From positions 1-64,000 of the forward strand of contig JAAYHD010000021.1 in the NCBI GenBank assembly GCA_012735495.1: a stretch of DNA of 64,000 bases, given 5' to 3'. A program made the translations under genes and the position numbers. The stretch comes from Clostridiales bacterium. GTDB taxonomy: Bacteria; Bacillota; Clostridia; Lachnospirales; Lachnospiraceae. The stretch's first letter is position 1. The number at the start of each line of letters is the position of its first letter. This document shows, piece by piece, positions 27,702 through 37,718 of the stretch. The notes under the pieces are model-generated. The model made no database searches and was not told where the DNA came from. It was given only the letters and a program-made list of their open reading frames with translations.

Positions 27702-28580
27702 ATGATTAAGAGCATGACAGGCTTCGGAAGAAGCGAGATAAGCAATGAAGAACGTAAAATTACGGTTGAAATGAAGTCTGTTAATCACAGGTATTGTGAT
27801 ATTTCAATCAAGCTTCCGAAAAAGCTTAGCCTTTATGAGGTAAGCATCAGGAATTTGCTGAAGAATTATATTAGCAGGGGCAAGGTTGATGTTTTCATAA
27901 CTTATGAGGACTATACGGAAAATACCGTATGTGTGAAGTACAACCGCAGCCTCGCGGGAGAATACTATGAATACTTAAAAAGCATGAGCGAGGAATTCGG
28001 CATAGAGAATGACATAAGGACAACGACCCTTGCAAGATTTCCGGAGGTATTTACCCTGGAGGAGCAGACAATTGACGAGGAAAAGCTTTGGGAGCTTGTC
28101 GAGAAGGCCGTTAAAGCCGCTGCGGAAGCCTTTGTGGAAACCAGGATTATTGAAGGCGAACGCCTGAAGAAGGACATTAAGGAAAAGCTTGCAAAAATGT
28201 CATCAGTGGTTGATTTTATAGAAGAAAGGTCGCCGCAGATTGTTACCGAGTACAGAAACAAGCTGTTGGCCAAGGTAAACGAGCTTCTTCAGGATACCAA
28301 TGTTGATGAGAGCATTCTTGTTACCGAAGTTATTGTATATGCGGATAAAATATGTGTGGATGAAGAAACCGTCCGCCTAAAAAGCCATATAGAAAATATG
28401 ATAAGTACTTTGGACGAAAGTGAAAATGTTGGCCGAAAGCTTGATTTTATCGCGCAGGAAATGAACAGGGAGGCCAATACCATTTTGTCCAAGGTAAGCG
28501 ATATTGAAATTACAAACAAGGCCATCGACCTAAAGACCGAGATTGAAAAGGTCAGGGAACAGATTCAGAATATTGAATAA
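27702..28580 (+). CDS. YicC family endoribonuclease-like protein
   Basis: MIKSMTGFGRSEI...KSVNHRYCDISIKLP...REANTILSKVSD. Confidence 0.96.
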   Translation: MIKSMTGFGRSEISNEERKITVEMKSVNHRYCDISIKLPKKLSLYEVSIRNLLKNYISRGKVDVFITYEDYTENTVCVKYNRSLAGEYYEYLKSMSEEFGIENDIRTTTLARFPEVFTLEEQTIDEEKLWELVEKAVKAAAEAFVETRIIEGERLKKDIKEKLAKMSSVVDFIEERSPQIVTEYRNKLLAKVNELLQDTNVDESILVTEVIVYADKICVDEETVRLKSHIENMISTLDESENVGRKLDFIAQEMNREANTILSKVSDIEITNKAIDLKTEIEKVREQIQNIE

Positions 28581-28604
28581 GCGTATACGAAAAGGGGAAC
28601 GACT

Positions 28605-28895
28605 TTGAACAGATTGATTAATATCGGTTTTGGCAATGTTGTTAACTCCAGCAAAATAATAGGTATTGTCAGTCCGGATGCCGCTCCGGTCAAGCGTATG
28701 GTGCAGACGGCCAAGGATAACGGGATGGCTATTGATGCGACCTGCGGCCGAAAGACCAAATCCGTAATAGTAACCGACAGCGGGCATCTGATATTGTCGT
28801 CCCTGCTTCCGGATACGATTACAAGCAGGGTTAACCAGTACTATGACGATAATAACGGAATGAATACGGGCAATAATAACAGGCACGCGCAGTAG
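28605..28895 (+). CDS. remA: RemA/DUF370 extracellular matrix regulator
   Basis: LINIGFGNVVNSSKIIGIVSPDAAPVKRMVQTAKDNGMAIDATCGRKTKSVIVTDSGHLILSSL. Confidence 0.95.
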   Translation: MNRLINIGFGNVVNSSKIIGIVSPDAAPVKRMVQTAKDNGMAIDATCGRKTKSVIVTDSGHLILSSLLPDTITSRVNQYYDDNNGMNTGNNNRHAQ

Positions 28896-28946
28896 CTTTT
28901 ACTGCAGTGTATACTATAAATCATATTGGAAAGAAGGAGATATGAA

Positions 28947-29201
28947 ATGCTGCATCCGTCATATTCAGACTTAATGAAGAATGTAAACAATGAAAAGGAG
29001 TTGGATGAGCATCCTGAAATAACCAGCAGATATTCGTTGGTTATAGCGACAGCAAAACGCGCAAGACAGCTCATTAACGGAGCCGAGCCGTTGGTAGACT
29101 CAAAGAGCCAGCATAAACCCCTATCAGTAGCAATCCAGGAATTCTATGAAGGCAAGGTTAAAATACTCACCGACGAAGAAATACAGAAGGAAGGGGCATA
29201 A
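28947..29201 (+). CDS. rpoZ: DNA-directed RNA polymerase subunit omega
   Basis: MLHPSYSDLMK..SRYSLVIATAKRARQLI; start ATG 28947. Confidence 0.9.
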   Translation: MLHPSYSDLMKNVNNEKELDEHPEITSRYSLVIATAKRARQLINGAEPLVDSKSQHKPLSVAIQEFYEGKVKILTDEEIQKEGA

Positions 29202-29291
29202 TCCTTTAATAATCCTATAACTTCATAAGCACTTTCATATTAATAATCAATATGAAGGTGCTTTATCGTTGCATGATGATGGCGGCTATTC

Positions 29292-29993
29292 TTGAACGAA
29301 AGGATTTTACCGATGATGTATAAAAAAGAGGACACTTATGCTGCTATGGCCGATTCCGACCTTGAACTAAACAACATATCATCAAATGACAATTATGATG
29401 TTAATGTCATAGATGAAACTCCCGAAACCAAGGATCAGGCTGTAATAAAGCCAGGACATAAATCCAGGCTGAAAAGCTTTCTTTATGATTTGCTTTTCTA
29501 TGCGTTTCTGATTTTTGTGAGCCTGTACATCATTCCAAATTACGTTCTGCAGCGTACCATTGTGGACGGTGAATCGATGGAAAACACCTTGTACGACGGA
29601 GACCATCTGTATGTGGAGAAGGTTTCATACAGGCTGGGGCTGCTTAAACGGTTCGACATCATCGTGTTTTATCCTTATGGCCGCGAAAATGACGAGTATT
29701 ATGTGAAACGAATCATCGGACTGCCGGGGGAGACGGTACAGATAATAGACGGCCGGATTTACATAAACGGCGAAGTCCTTGAAGAGGATTACGGCAAGGA
29801 ACCCATACTTGATCCCGGAAGGGCGGCTTCCCCGATAAAGCTGGGGAAGGATGAATATTTCGTCCTCGGGGACAACCGTAATATCAGCAAGGACAGCAGG
29901 TATGCCGTTGTCGGGAATGTGAAAAGAAAAAACATAGGCGGAAAGGCTTTTTTCAGGATAAGCCCGCTTAAGAGATTCGGCCCTATAGATTAA
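29292..29993 (+). CDS. lepB: Signal peptidase I
   Basis: DGESMENTLYDGDHLYVEK, YYVKRIIGLPGETVQI, LGDNRNISKDSRY. Confidence 0.95.
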   Translation: MNERILPMMYKKEDTYAAMADSDLELNNISSNDNYDVNVIDETPETKDQAVIKPGHKSRLKSFLYDLLFYAFLIFVSLYIIPNYVLQRTIVDGESMENTLYDGDHLYVEKVSYRLGLLKRFDIIVFYPYGRENDEYYVKRIIGLPGETVQIIDGRIYINGEVLEEDYGKEPILDPGRAASPIKLGKDEYFVLGDNRNISKDSRYAVVGNVKRKNIGGKAFFRISPLKRFGPID

Positions 29994-30076
29994 TCTGGAA
30001 ACTGAGCTTTTATGCTTGCATTTTGCATGTATATTAGGTAGAATAGGAATGTTCCGAAAGGAGTCCCGGTATATCC

Positions 30077-31051
30077 ATGAAAACGATAAGAGAGCATATA
30101 AAATCAGGGAGATTCAAGCAGTTCTACCTGCTGTACGGCAGTGAATCATATCTGATCAGGCTCTACAGGGACAAGCTTAAGGAAGCAATTCTCGGCGGCC
30201 ATGACCAAATGAACTTCAACCGTTTTGAAGGCAAGGATATCGATTTGAAAGAAGTGAATGATATTGCCCAGACCCTGCCGTTCATGGCGAATAAAAGGCT
30301 TATCCTGATTGAGCAAAGCGGATTGTTCAAGGAACAGAGCATTTTGCCGGACATCCTTTCCGAAGCGCCGGAAAGCACGGTTTTCATTTTTACCGAGCAG
30401 GAGGCAGACAAGCGCAACAAGGCATACAAGCTTGTGAATGACCGCGGAATCGTATCGGAAATGAAAACACTGGACGAGGAAAATCTCAGGATGTTTGTCG
30501 CATCGCTGTTAAAACAGGCAGGCAAGAGCATTACCCGGAACGTATGCGACTATCTTCTTGAGAAAACCGGAACTGATATGGACAATATAAGCAATGAGGT
30601 TGAGAAGCTTATATGTTATACAGAGGGTAAGGATATAATTGCAAAAGAAGATGTGGACGCGGTTGTCACCATACAGGTTACGGGCAAGATATTCCAAATG
30701 ATGGACGCCATAGGATCGAAACAGCAGGACAGGGCATTATCCATGTATTATGATTTGCTGTCCGTCCGTGAAAAGCCTTCACATATTCTGTACCTTTTAA
30801 TGAGACATTTTAATATTCTGCTGCAGGTCAAGGAAATGGCGTTGAAGGGTTATTCGCCCGACCGGATGGCCGAGTATGTGGAAGCGCCTGCGTTTACCAT
30901 ATCAAAATACGCGGCCCAGGCAAGAAACTTTACGGTTAATCAGCTTGAAGAAGCATTAAGGATTGCCGCCGATACCGAAGAGGACATCAAGACAGGCAAT
31001 ATAAATGATAAAATCGGCGTTGAGCTGATGATAATCGGCTTCAGCCGATGA
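30077..31051 (+). CDS. holA: DNA polymerase III subunit delta
   Basis: FKQFYLLYGSESYLI..., C-terminal LLMRHFNILLQVKEMALKG, DIKTGNINDKIGVELMI. Confidence 0.93.
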   Translation: MKTIREHIKSGRFKQFYLLYGSESYLIRLYRDKLKEAILGGHDQMNFNRFEGKDIDLKEVNDIAQTLPFMANKRLILIEQSGLFKEQSILPDILSEAPESTVFIFTEQEADKRNKAYKLVNDRGIVSEMKTLDEENLRMFVASLLKQAGKSITRNVCDYLLEKTGTDMDNISNEVEKLICYTEGKDIIAKEDVDAVVTIQVTGKIFQMMDAIGSKQQDRALSMYYDLLSVREKPSHILYLLMRHFNILLQVKEMALKGYSPDRMAEYVEAPAFTISKYAAQARNFTVNQLEEALRIAADTEEDIKTGNINDKIGVELMIIGFSR

Positions 31052-31061
31052 TATGGAATAT

Positions 31062-31147
31062 GGAAGCGTATCGAAGTGGTCATAACGAGCCGCACTCGAA
31101 ATGCGGTTGTCCGCAAGGGCACGTGGGTTCGAATCCCACCGCTTCCG
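31062..31147 (+). tRNA. tRNA-Ser (anticodon CGA)
   Basis: Acceptor GGAAGCG/CGCTTCC, anticodon loop CTCGAAA, long variable arm, T-arm GTGGGTTCGAATCCCAC; 3' CCA not encoded. Confidence 0.95.
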
Positions 31148-31157
31148 TTTTGTCAGA

Positions 31158-31212
31158 AAAAACAGGTAATAACGGGATAATCATATCCTGATTTTGCCTG
31201 TTTTATTATTTT
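31158..31212 (+). terminator. Rho-independent terminator after tRNA
   Basis: AAAACAGG...CCTGTTTTATTATTTT. Confidence 0.65.
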
Positions 31213-31357
31213 GCGTAACAAGACATGTTAAATACTATTATTTATTCAAAGAATTGTTATTTTTGTTTACAAATTCATAATTCTTATATATACTAAAATT
31301 AATAATTTATGTGTCTATAAAGCTTTACATAAATATTATTAATGGGAGGATTCTATT

Positions 31358-32068
31358 ATGGCATTTTGCTCAAATTGTGGTAAACAGATGGATGACAACG
31401 TAAAATTCTGTCCTGCATGCGGAACACAGAACCTTGCGTATCAAGCTCCACAATCCGCTCCCCAGGAGAGTCAGCCTCAACAGGCTGCACCTCAACAGGC
31501 GGCACCTCAGCAGGAACAGACCCAAGGTACACAACAGGCCGGACCCCAATACAGCCAGCCCCAAGGTCCTGCATATCAGCAGCAGAACCAGTATCAGTAT
31601 TACCAGGGTGGTCCTCAGCAGCAGTATCAGGGTCCGCAGGGACAGGGCGCAAAGCCTAATTTCTTCCAGAAGCTTATGAACACACCCGATACCACATCGC
31701 AGTACGACCCGAGAGATATCGCGGATAACAAGATTATGGCAGTGCTTGCGTATCTGGGTATCCTGGTACTGATACCGATGTTTGCTGCTCCCAAGAATTC
31801 CAGATACGCCCGTTTCCATGTAAGGCAAGGCTTTAACCTGTTTTTGTGCGATATAGCCGTATCCGTAATAAGCATTCTGTTAAGCTTTATCAAGGTAACC
31901 CGTTATATATGGGGAATTCCTTACAGGACCACGCCGGGTATTGTTGTTTTTATCAGTTGGCTGATAAGCATACCGGTACTTATTCTTACCATTATCGGCA
32001 TAATTAATGCCGTTCAGGGAAAAGCAAAAGAACTGCCTGTAATAGGTAAATACCAAATTATCAAGTAA
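31358..32068 (+). CDS. Zinc-ribbon membrane protein with Q/P/G/Y-rich linker
   Basis: MAFCSNCGKQMDDNVKFCPACG, ~65-aa Gln-rich linker, C-terminal hydrophobic DUF4870-like region. Confidence 0.85.
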   Translation: MAFCSNCGKQMDDNVKFCPACGTQNLAYQAPQSAPQESQPQQAAPQQAAPQQEQTQGTQQAGPQYSQPQGPAYQQQNQYQYYQGGPQQQYQGPQGQGAKPNFFQKLMNTPDTTSQYDPRDIADNKIMAVLAYLGILVLIPMFAAPKNSRYARFHVRQGFNLFLCDIAVSVISILLSFIKVTRYIWGIPYRTTPGIVVFISWLISIPVLILTIIGIINAVQGKAKELPVIGKYQIIK

Positions 32069-32300
32069 GCTTATACAGTACTGCCATATACATAATATGA
32101 TTTAAAGCTCTGCTGAAAATAATTTCGGCAGAGCTTTTTTATGGTTTTTTTCCATATTATGTGTTATTATTAGTACGGATGATAAAAATAAATAAAAAAT
32201 ATATTATATGCTAATAATATGCAACTGTGGTACATTTTGCATCGTCTAATATTTGACTGGAAAAGCGTGTTTCTATTTTATATGAGAGGAGAGAAGCATT

Positions 32301-34595
32301 ATGTTAAAGAAATTTACTTCATTAATGGTTTGCCTGGCATTGCTTTCAGGCTCCATATGTTCTTATGCGTCAGCCGAAGCAATATATGAAAAACCGGAAG
32401 CAACAGCAATAGATATGGATTATGCCGTACCTTCAACATCCTACGTAAAAGGCACCGACCCGACGGAGGAAGCATTAAAGAATGCGATTATTTCCGTGAA
32501 GGAAAAAATTGAAATACCCGATGATTATTCGGAATTCAATTATTATTATTACGGCTCAAATTCATATTCTGGCGCTTACTGGAGCCTGACATGGAGAAGA
32601 CCGAGCGATTACAGTTATATTGACGTAAGCCTGGATGCGGATAATAATATCATCAGTTATTACACATATGACTATTCCGAATACTATAGGGGAATCCCGT
32701 CATATCTTAAGGACGAGCTTAGGGACGAGGCGGAAGATTTTATTAAGCAGATAGCTCCGGACATAGCGGGAAAGCTTGAGTTGGTCAGTGCGGAATACAG
32801 CGGAGTATTCAGCAATACCTATATTTATAATTTCCAAAGGATTGAAAACGGTGTTATCTTCCCTGACAATACCGTATCAGTAAGCGTAGATTCTGCCACG
32901 GGAAAGATCAGAAACGCATCAATCAACTGGCTCAGAGGAGTTAAGGTTCCATCTGCCGACGTGAAGCTTGCCAAGGATGAGGCTGCAAAGATAATCGGCG
33001 AAAACCTTAAAATGAAGCTTTCCTATAAGACCAATTACTTCAGAATATTTGACGGTTCTCAAACCAAATATGAAAAGAAAGCTTTTTTGGTATATGAGCC
33101 CGACCTGCCATATATATCAGTGGATGCAAAAACCGGGGAGGTTTACCTGACTAAAAACGAATGGATAGTGATGGATTCTGTAAAATACGATGCAGAAGGC
33201 ACTAACGAAGAGGCATTGATGCAAGGCGGAGGGTCCGTGAGTCTGACCGAAGAAGAGATGGCAAGAATCCGCGAGTTGGAGAATCTAATATCCAAGGATA
33301 AGGCAATTGAAATCGTTACATCGAATAAATACCTTTATATTGACGAAAGCCTTATAACCTATACCGCAGTTTTAACCCAGACATACAACACCAGTGAAAA
33401 AGACCGCACGTATGTATGGAATATAACATTAAAGGACAGCAGGCCGGTGGATTACAGCAAGGATGAAGATACTTACCGCGCATATGCCTATGCGAGCGTT
33501 GACGCCAAAACAGGCAAGATTTTAAGCTTCTATGCAAGCCTGAGGAATTATTATGATTATGCCAGCGGAAAATGGATTCCTGTTGACATAAAGTATACAA
33601 GGGAGCAGGGACGGGAAATCCTTGAGAAATTCTTAATGAGCCAGGTAAAGAGCCGTTTTGAAAAGACACAGCTTGTTAAGGAGAATGACGATTATGTTGT
33701 ATATTACAAGGATGACAAAACTCCGGTATACGGCGGATACTCCTACAACTATAACCGTTTCAACGAGGGAGTAGAGTTCCCTTACAACGGAATCTGCGGC
33801 TCGGTAGACGGAATAACCGGAAAGATATATTATTTCGGTGTTAACTGGGATGACGATATTATCTTTGAATCGCCAAAGAATGCCATGTCTCCCGAGGAAG
33901 CCTTCAGGCATTATATCAGCAAAGACGGTTACGGTCTGAAATATGAAATTAATGTTCTGAACCAGTATGACCCTAACTATGGATCAAAAGAGCGTTATTA
34001 TGATTATTCGGAAGCATACAAAGTGGATTATGAGATCCGTTTGGTGTACCGCCCGGACATTAATCCGGCTTATATATCACCGTTTACGGGAGAACAGCTT
34101 GATTACCGGGGAGAGGTATACACGACCGATGAACCGTATCACTACAGCGATATTGCAGATACCGAAGAAAACAGGGATATATTCCTTCTTGCAGATATGG
34201 ATATCGGGTTCGAAGGGGGTAAATTCCTGCCAAACATGCTTGTAACCGAAGGCGAGGTAAATCAGCTTCTTGAGAAGCTGGGCTATTGGAGCTCCGACAA
34301 CGAGGCCGCCAGCGCGTCCGACAAATTGATAACCAGGGAAGAGCTGGCATACACATTTATTAAGAAGCTCGGCATTGAGAGCATAGCCAGGATACCGGGT
34401 ATATATACAACGGGATACGCGGACGAATCCCTTATCAATAAGGATTATGTAGGCGCGGTTGCTCTGGCAAAAGGATTGAAGCTTATGCCCGACGACGGAA
34501 GCAGCCTGTTCAATCCGAAGAACAATATAACCAGAAGAGAGCTGGTCACCTTGCTGCTGCATTTTGCAAGAGCGGAAGCGGACAGATACTATTAG
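32301..34595 (+). CDS. Secreted YcdB/YcdC-repeat protein with C-terminal SLH-type region
   Basis: Signal peptide; repeated (VSVDSATGKIRNASINW)-type units; C-terminal ITREELAYTFIKKLG...DESLINKDYVGAVALAKGLKLMPDDGSSLFNPKNNITRRELVTLLLHFA. Confidence 0.85.
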   Translation: MLKKFTSLMVCLALLSGSICSYASAEAIYEKPEATAIDMDYAVPSTSYVKGTDPTEEALKNAIISVKEKIEIPDDYSEFNYYYYGSNSYSGAYWSLTWRRPSDYSYIDVSLDADNNIISYYTYDYSEYYRGIPSYLKDELRDEAEDFIKQIAPDIAGKLELVSAEYSGVFSNTYIYNFQRIENGVIFPDNTVSVSVDSATGKIRNASINWLRGVKVPSADVKLAKDEAAKIIGENLKMKLSYKTNYFRIFDGSQTKYEKKAFLVYEPDLPYISVDAKTGEVYLTKNEWIVMDSVKYDAEGTNEEALMQGGGSVSLTEEEMARIRELENLISKDKAIEIVTSNKYLYIDESLITYTAVLTQTYNTSEKDRTYVWNITLKDSRPVDYSKDEDTYRAYAYASVDAKTGKILSFYASLRNYYDYASGKWIPVDIKYTREQGREILEKFLMSQVKSRFEKTQLVKENDDYVVYYKDDKTPVYGGYSYNYNRFNEGVEFPYNGICGSVDGITGKIYYFGVNWDDDIIFESPKNAMSPEEAFRHYISKDGYGLKYEINVLNQYDPNYGSKERYYDYSEAYKVDYEIRLVYRPDINPAYISPFTGEQLDYRGEVYTTDEPYHYSDIADTEENRDIFLLADMDIGFEGGKFLPNMLVTEGEVNQLLEKLGYWSSDNEAASASDKLITREELAYTFIKKLGIESIARIPGIYTTGYADESLINKDYVGAVALAKGLKLMPDDGSSLFNPKNNITRRELVTLLLHFARAEADRYY

Positions 34596-34654
34596 TACTA
34601 ATCATAAATAGAAAACAGGCATTAAAGCGCATTCCGTTTATAAAGGCCGCAAGT

Positions 34655-34708
34655 GCATAAAAAAAAATAAAAGCAAAATAATAAGGGTTGCTGTAAAGCA
34701 GCCCTTAG
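34655..34708 (-). terminator. Rho-independent terminator for rpsT
   Basis: TAAGGGTTGCT-gtaa-AGCAGCCCTTA with U-rich tract in minus orientation. Confidence 0.75.
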
Positions 34709-34728
34709 CTTTTATTATCATTAAAAAT

Positions 34729-34992
34729 TTATGACAGGCTGTTAACTTTTTTGGTCAAACGGGATATTTTTCTTGCAGCCGAGTTCTTGTGAATAACACC
34801 CTTTGAACGAGCCTTGTCGATTTCCGAAACTGCAACGGTAAGAGCCTGTTTTGCAAGTTCCTTATCCTGTGCGGCAACAGCAGCCTCGACCTTCTTAATC
34901 ATAGTCTTGACCTTAGACCTGATTGCCTTGTTTCTTGCGGCTCTTTTTGCATTGACTAAGATTCGCTTCTTCGCTGATTTAATGTTAGCCAA
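34729..34992 (-). CDS. rpsT: 30S ribosomal protein S20
   Basis: (L/M)[36 protein letters not shown] start behind GGAGGTG. Confidence 0.97.
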   Translation of the reverse strand: MANIKSAKKRILVNAKRAARNKAIRSKVKTMIKKVEAAVAAQDKELAKQALTVAVSEIDKARSKGVIHKNSAARKISRLTKKVNSLS

Positions 34993-35281
34993 TATTACAC
35001 CTCCAATATCATAAAATATCACAACCAATTGTTCCAAGAACAACATTGAGAGTGAAAATGCGTAACTTGGATTGGTGCTGTTTATTTTCAAATAAAGTTT
35101 CATTAATACGGACACGGAACGGACACGGACGTTCTAATGAAAACATACTACTATATAATAGTATACCGTTTAGATAATGTCAATACAAATTTTACGCTGC
35201 GCGGCGCCATGCATATTTTATTCCTGTCTGCAAAAAATACTAATACATTGAAATCAATTTGGCAATAGGAATGGAGAAGGT

Positions 35282-36208
35282 ATGGACGATAAGGATTACA
35301 GGATAAGAACGGACCTGGCCCTTGAGGCCAGGGAAAGCTTTCCCGATGATGACGTGGAGATTAAGGGAGTAACGCTGGACGAGGATTTTGATGAAGAAAA
35401 CAATATACGGATCACCACGGTTGTTATAAAGGATGAAGCGGGAGCAAAGGCCATGCAGAAGCCCATGGGTACGTATATTACCATAGAGGCTCCCGATATG
35501 AAGGATTCGTCCGAGGACTATAACAAGCCCGTATCGGAGCATGTGGAAAAGGTACTGAAAAAGCTGGCCGGGAATTTGCTTGGCGGGGAAGTGCTGGTGG
35601 TCGGGCTCGGAAACCGGGAGGTCACGCCGGACGCCCTGGGACCCTATGTTGTTGACAATTTGTTTGTCACAAGGCATTTGATCCGGGAATTCGGCAGTGA
35701 ATTCAAGGAAAAGAACAAGCTGGGCAATGTCAGCGCCATATCTCCCGGAGTAATGGCACAGACCGGCATGGAAACCCTGGAAATCATTAAGGGGATAATA
35801 AAGGAAACCGATCCGAAGCTTATCATAGTCATAGACGCCCTGGCATCAAGGAGCGTAAGAAGGCTGAATACCACCATTCAGCTTACCGATGCGGGAATAA
35901 GTCCCGGGTCGGGTGTGGGAAACAACCGGAAGGCTTTGAATGAAGAAACCCTGGGGGTCAAGGTGATTGCCATAGGTGTTCCTACCGTGGTTGACGCGGG
36001 GACTATTGTTGCCGATACCTTGACAAAATACATGGAGGAAAACGGATTCGGGGAAGAGGATATCTTTAAATTCATATCGGAGGTTAACGGCACACAGGTA
36101 TACAACATGTTTGTAACGCCCAAGAATATTGATGAGTTAGTCAAGCAGATAAGCTACACCATATCCGAGGCTCTCAATTCATGTTTTTCAGGCTCCGTCT
36201 TTGCCTAG
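35282..36208 (+). CDS. gpr: GPR spore endopeptidase
   Basis: RTDLALEARE, VVGLGNREVTPDALGPYVVDNLFVTRHL, IDALASRSVRRLNTTIQLTDAGISPGSGVGN. Confidence 0.97.
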   Translation: MDDKDYRIRTDLALEARESFPDDDVEIKGVTLDEDFDEENNIRITTVVIKDEAGAKAMQKPMGTYITIEAPDMKDSSEDYNKPVSEHVEKVLKKLAGNLLGGEVLVVGLGNREVTPDALGPYVVDNLFVTRHLIREFGSEFKEKNKLGNVSAISPGVMAQTGMETLEIIKGIIKETDPKLIIVIDALASRSVRRLNTTIQLTDAGISPGSGVGNNRKALNEETLGVKVIAIGVPTVVDAGTIVADTLTKYMEENGFGEEDIFKFISEVNGTQVYNMFVTPKNIDELVKQISYTISEALNSCFSGSVFA

Positions 36209-36280
36209 GTACTAAACGCAGGCTGTCTGAATATAATTAAATAGGTTTTTGACATAAGCGACATGGTTTTGGGAGAGGAC

Positions 36281-37684
36281 ATGAAGAGATTTATATCGTG
36301 CAACAGGCGTGGTCGAAGAAAAATAAGATATGCAGCCGCAGTTTTAATATCCGTATCGGTCATGATATGGATATTTTCCATGTTTTCCGGCAATATGAAG
36401 AGTGCAGACGGTGGCGCTGACGGCTTATCACCCGTATCGGCGATTGCATCAGGGTTAATGACGAATGTCATCAGAAACGCATCACATATTGTCGGCTATC
36501 AGCTTGATAAGGACAACAGCGCGTATGATAATCCTTCGGTTATGGTGTCAAGGATATCTTATATTCACAGGAATTTAAGCACTGATGGAGATATCCCGGA
36601 GAATGATTATCTGGCCGTATGGAACGATTCGGTACTGAGCGAACAAAAGCAATTGAGGGAAAACAAGGAGAAGGCAGGGAAAACAAAAGGAGGATTGGGA
36701 TTCATGGATTATACCGATTTCATTCCCATGGAGTACATATTAACAAACGGGGCAATGCTTAAAACAGGCAGTGTAAAGGAATACATGGAAGCAAAGCAGA
36801 ACGGCAGCGACAGGCTGCAGGAGCTTCCGGTAAGCATTCTGGACGGAGATATATATTATAACAGCTTTGAAAATGATTACGGCGGTGATGAGGCAACGGA
36901 GGTAATGAGGTCTTATGACGGAACTCCATTTACGCTTAATCAGCTGAATGACGTAGGATTTCTTATTAAGCATTTCTATATTGTTGATCCTGCCACAAGA
37001 ATTACGGAGGACCTTTTTAATGCCAAAGCCCTGCTGTCAAGGGATATGACATTAAAAGCAACGAATGACAAGCCGCAGATACTTATTTACCACACCCATT
37101 CCCAGGAGGCTTACCTGGATAGCAGGAAAAATGAGCCTGAGGACAGCGTGGTGGGAGTCGGAAGCTATCTTGCCGGTATTTTAAGAGATAAGTACGGCTA
37201 CAATGTGATCCATGACACGAGCGTATACGACCTGGTGGACGGCAAGCTTGACAGGAACAAGGCCTATACCTATGCAAGGGAGAATATAGAGAAGATTCTT
37301 GAGGAAAACCCCAGTATAGAGGTCATAATAGACCTTCACAGGGACGGGGCTGAGAAGCGTTCAACGGTAATAAACGGAGAGGAAACCGCGCAGATTATGC
37401 TGCTAAACGGCCTCAGCAGAAACCAGAGCGGCCCGATTACAAGGCTTTATAATCCGAACCTGCAGGATAACCTGGCATTTTCCCTGCAGCTTCATTTAAA
37501 GTCACTGGAGATGTATCCCGGATTGTTTTATAAAAACTATCTACAGGACTACCGGTACAACCTCGATTTAAGGCCGAAAAGCCTCCTGATCGAGCTGGGA
37601 ACCCACAAGAACACCTTAAGGTCTGCCAAAAAAGCCATGGAGCCGTTTGCGGAAATACTTGACGCGGTTTTAAAAGGACAGTAA
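36281..37684 (+). CDS. spoIIP: Stage II sporulation protein P
   Basis: [44 protein letters not shown]. Confidence 0.96.
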   Translation: MKRFISCNRRGRRKIRYAAAVLISVSVMIWIFSMFSGNMKSADGGADGLSPVSAIASGLMTNVIRNASHIVGYQLDKDNSAYDNPSVMVSRISYIHRNLSTDGDIPENDYLAVWNDSVLSEQKQLRENKEKAGKTKGGLGFMDYTDFIPMEYILTNGAMLKTGSVKEYMEAKQNGSDRLQELPVSILDGDIYYNSFENDYGGDEATEVMRSYDGTPFTLNQLNDVGFLIKHFYIVDPATRITEDLFNAKALLSRDMTLKATNDKPQILIYHTHSQEAYLDSRKNEPEDSVVGVGSYLAGILRDKYGYNVIHDTSVYDLVDGKLDRNKAYTYARENIEKILEENPSIEVIIDLHRDGAEKRSTVINGEETAQIMLLNGLSRNQSGPITRLYNPNLQDNLAFSLQLHLKSLEMYPGLFYKNYLQDYRYNLDLRPKSLLIELGTHKNTLRSAKKAMEPFAEILDAVLKGQ

Positions 37685-37718
37685 GATAGAAGTGATTAAT
37701 TTACACAGGAGGATTAGC

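Noticed and set aside
31417-31679. Alternative-frame ORFs in the Gln-rich linker region
   Set aside because: Products of low-complexity repeats in the zinc-ribbon gene; no independent start signals.
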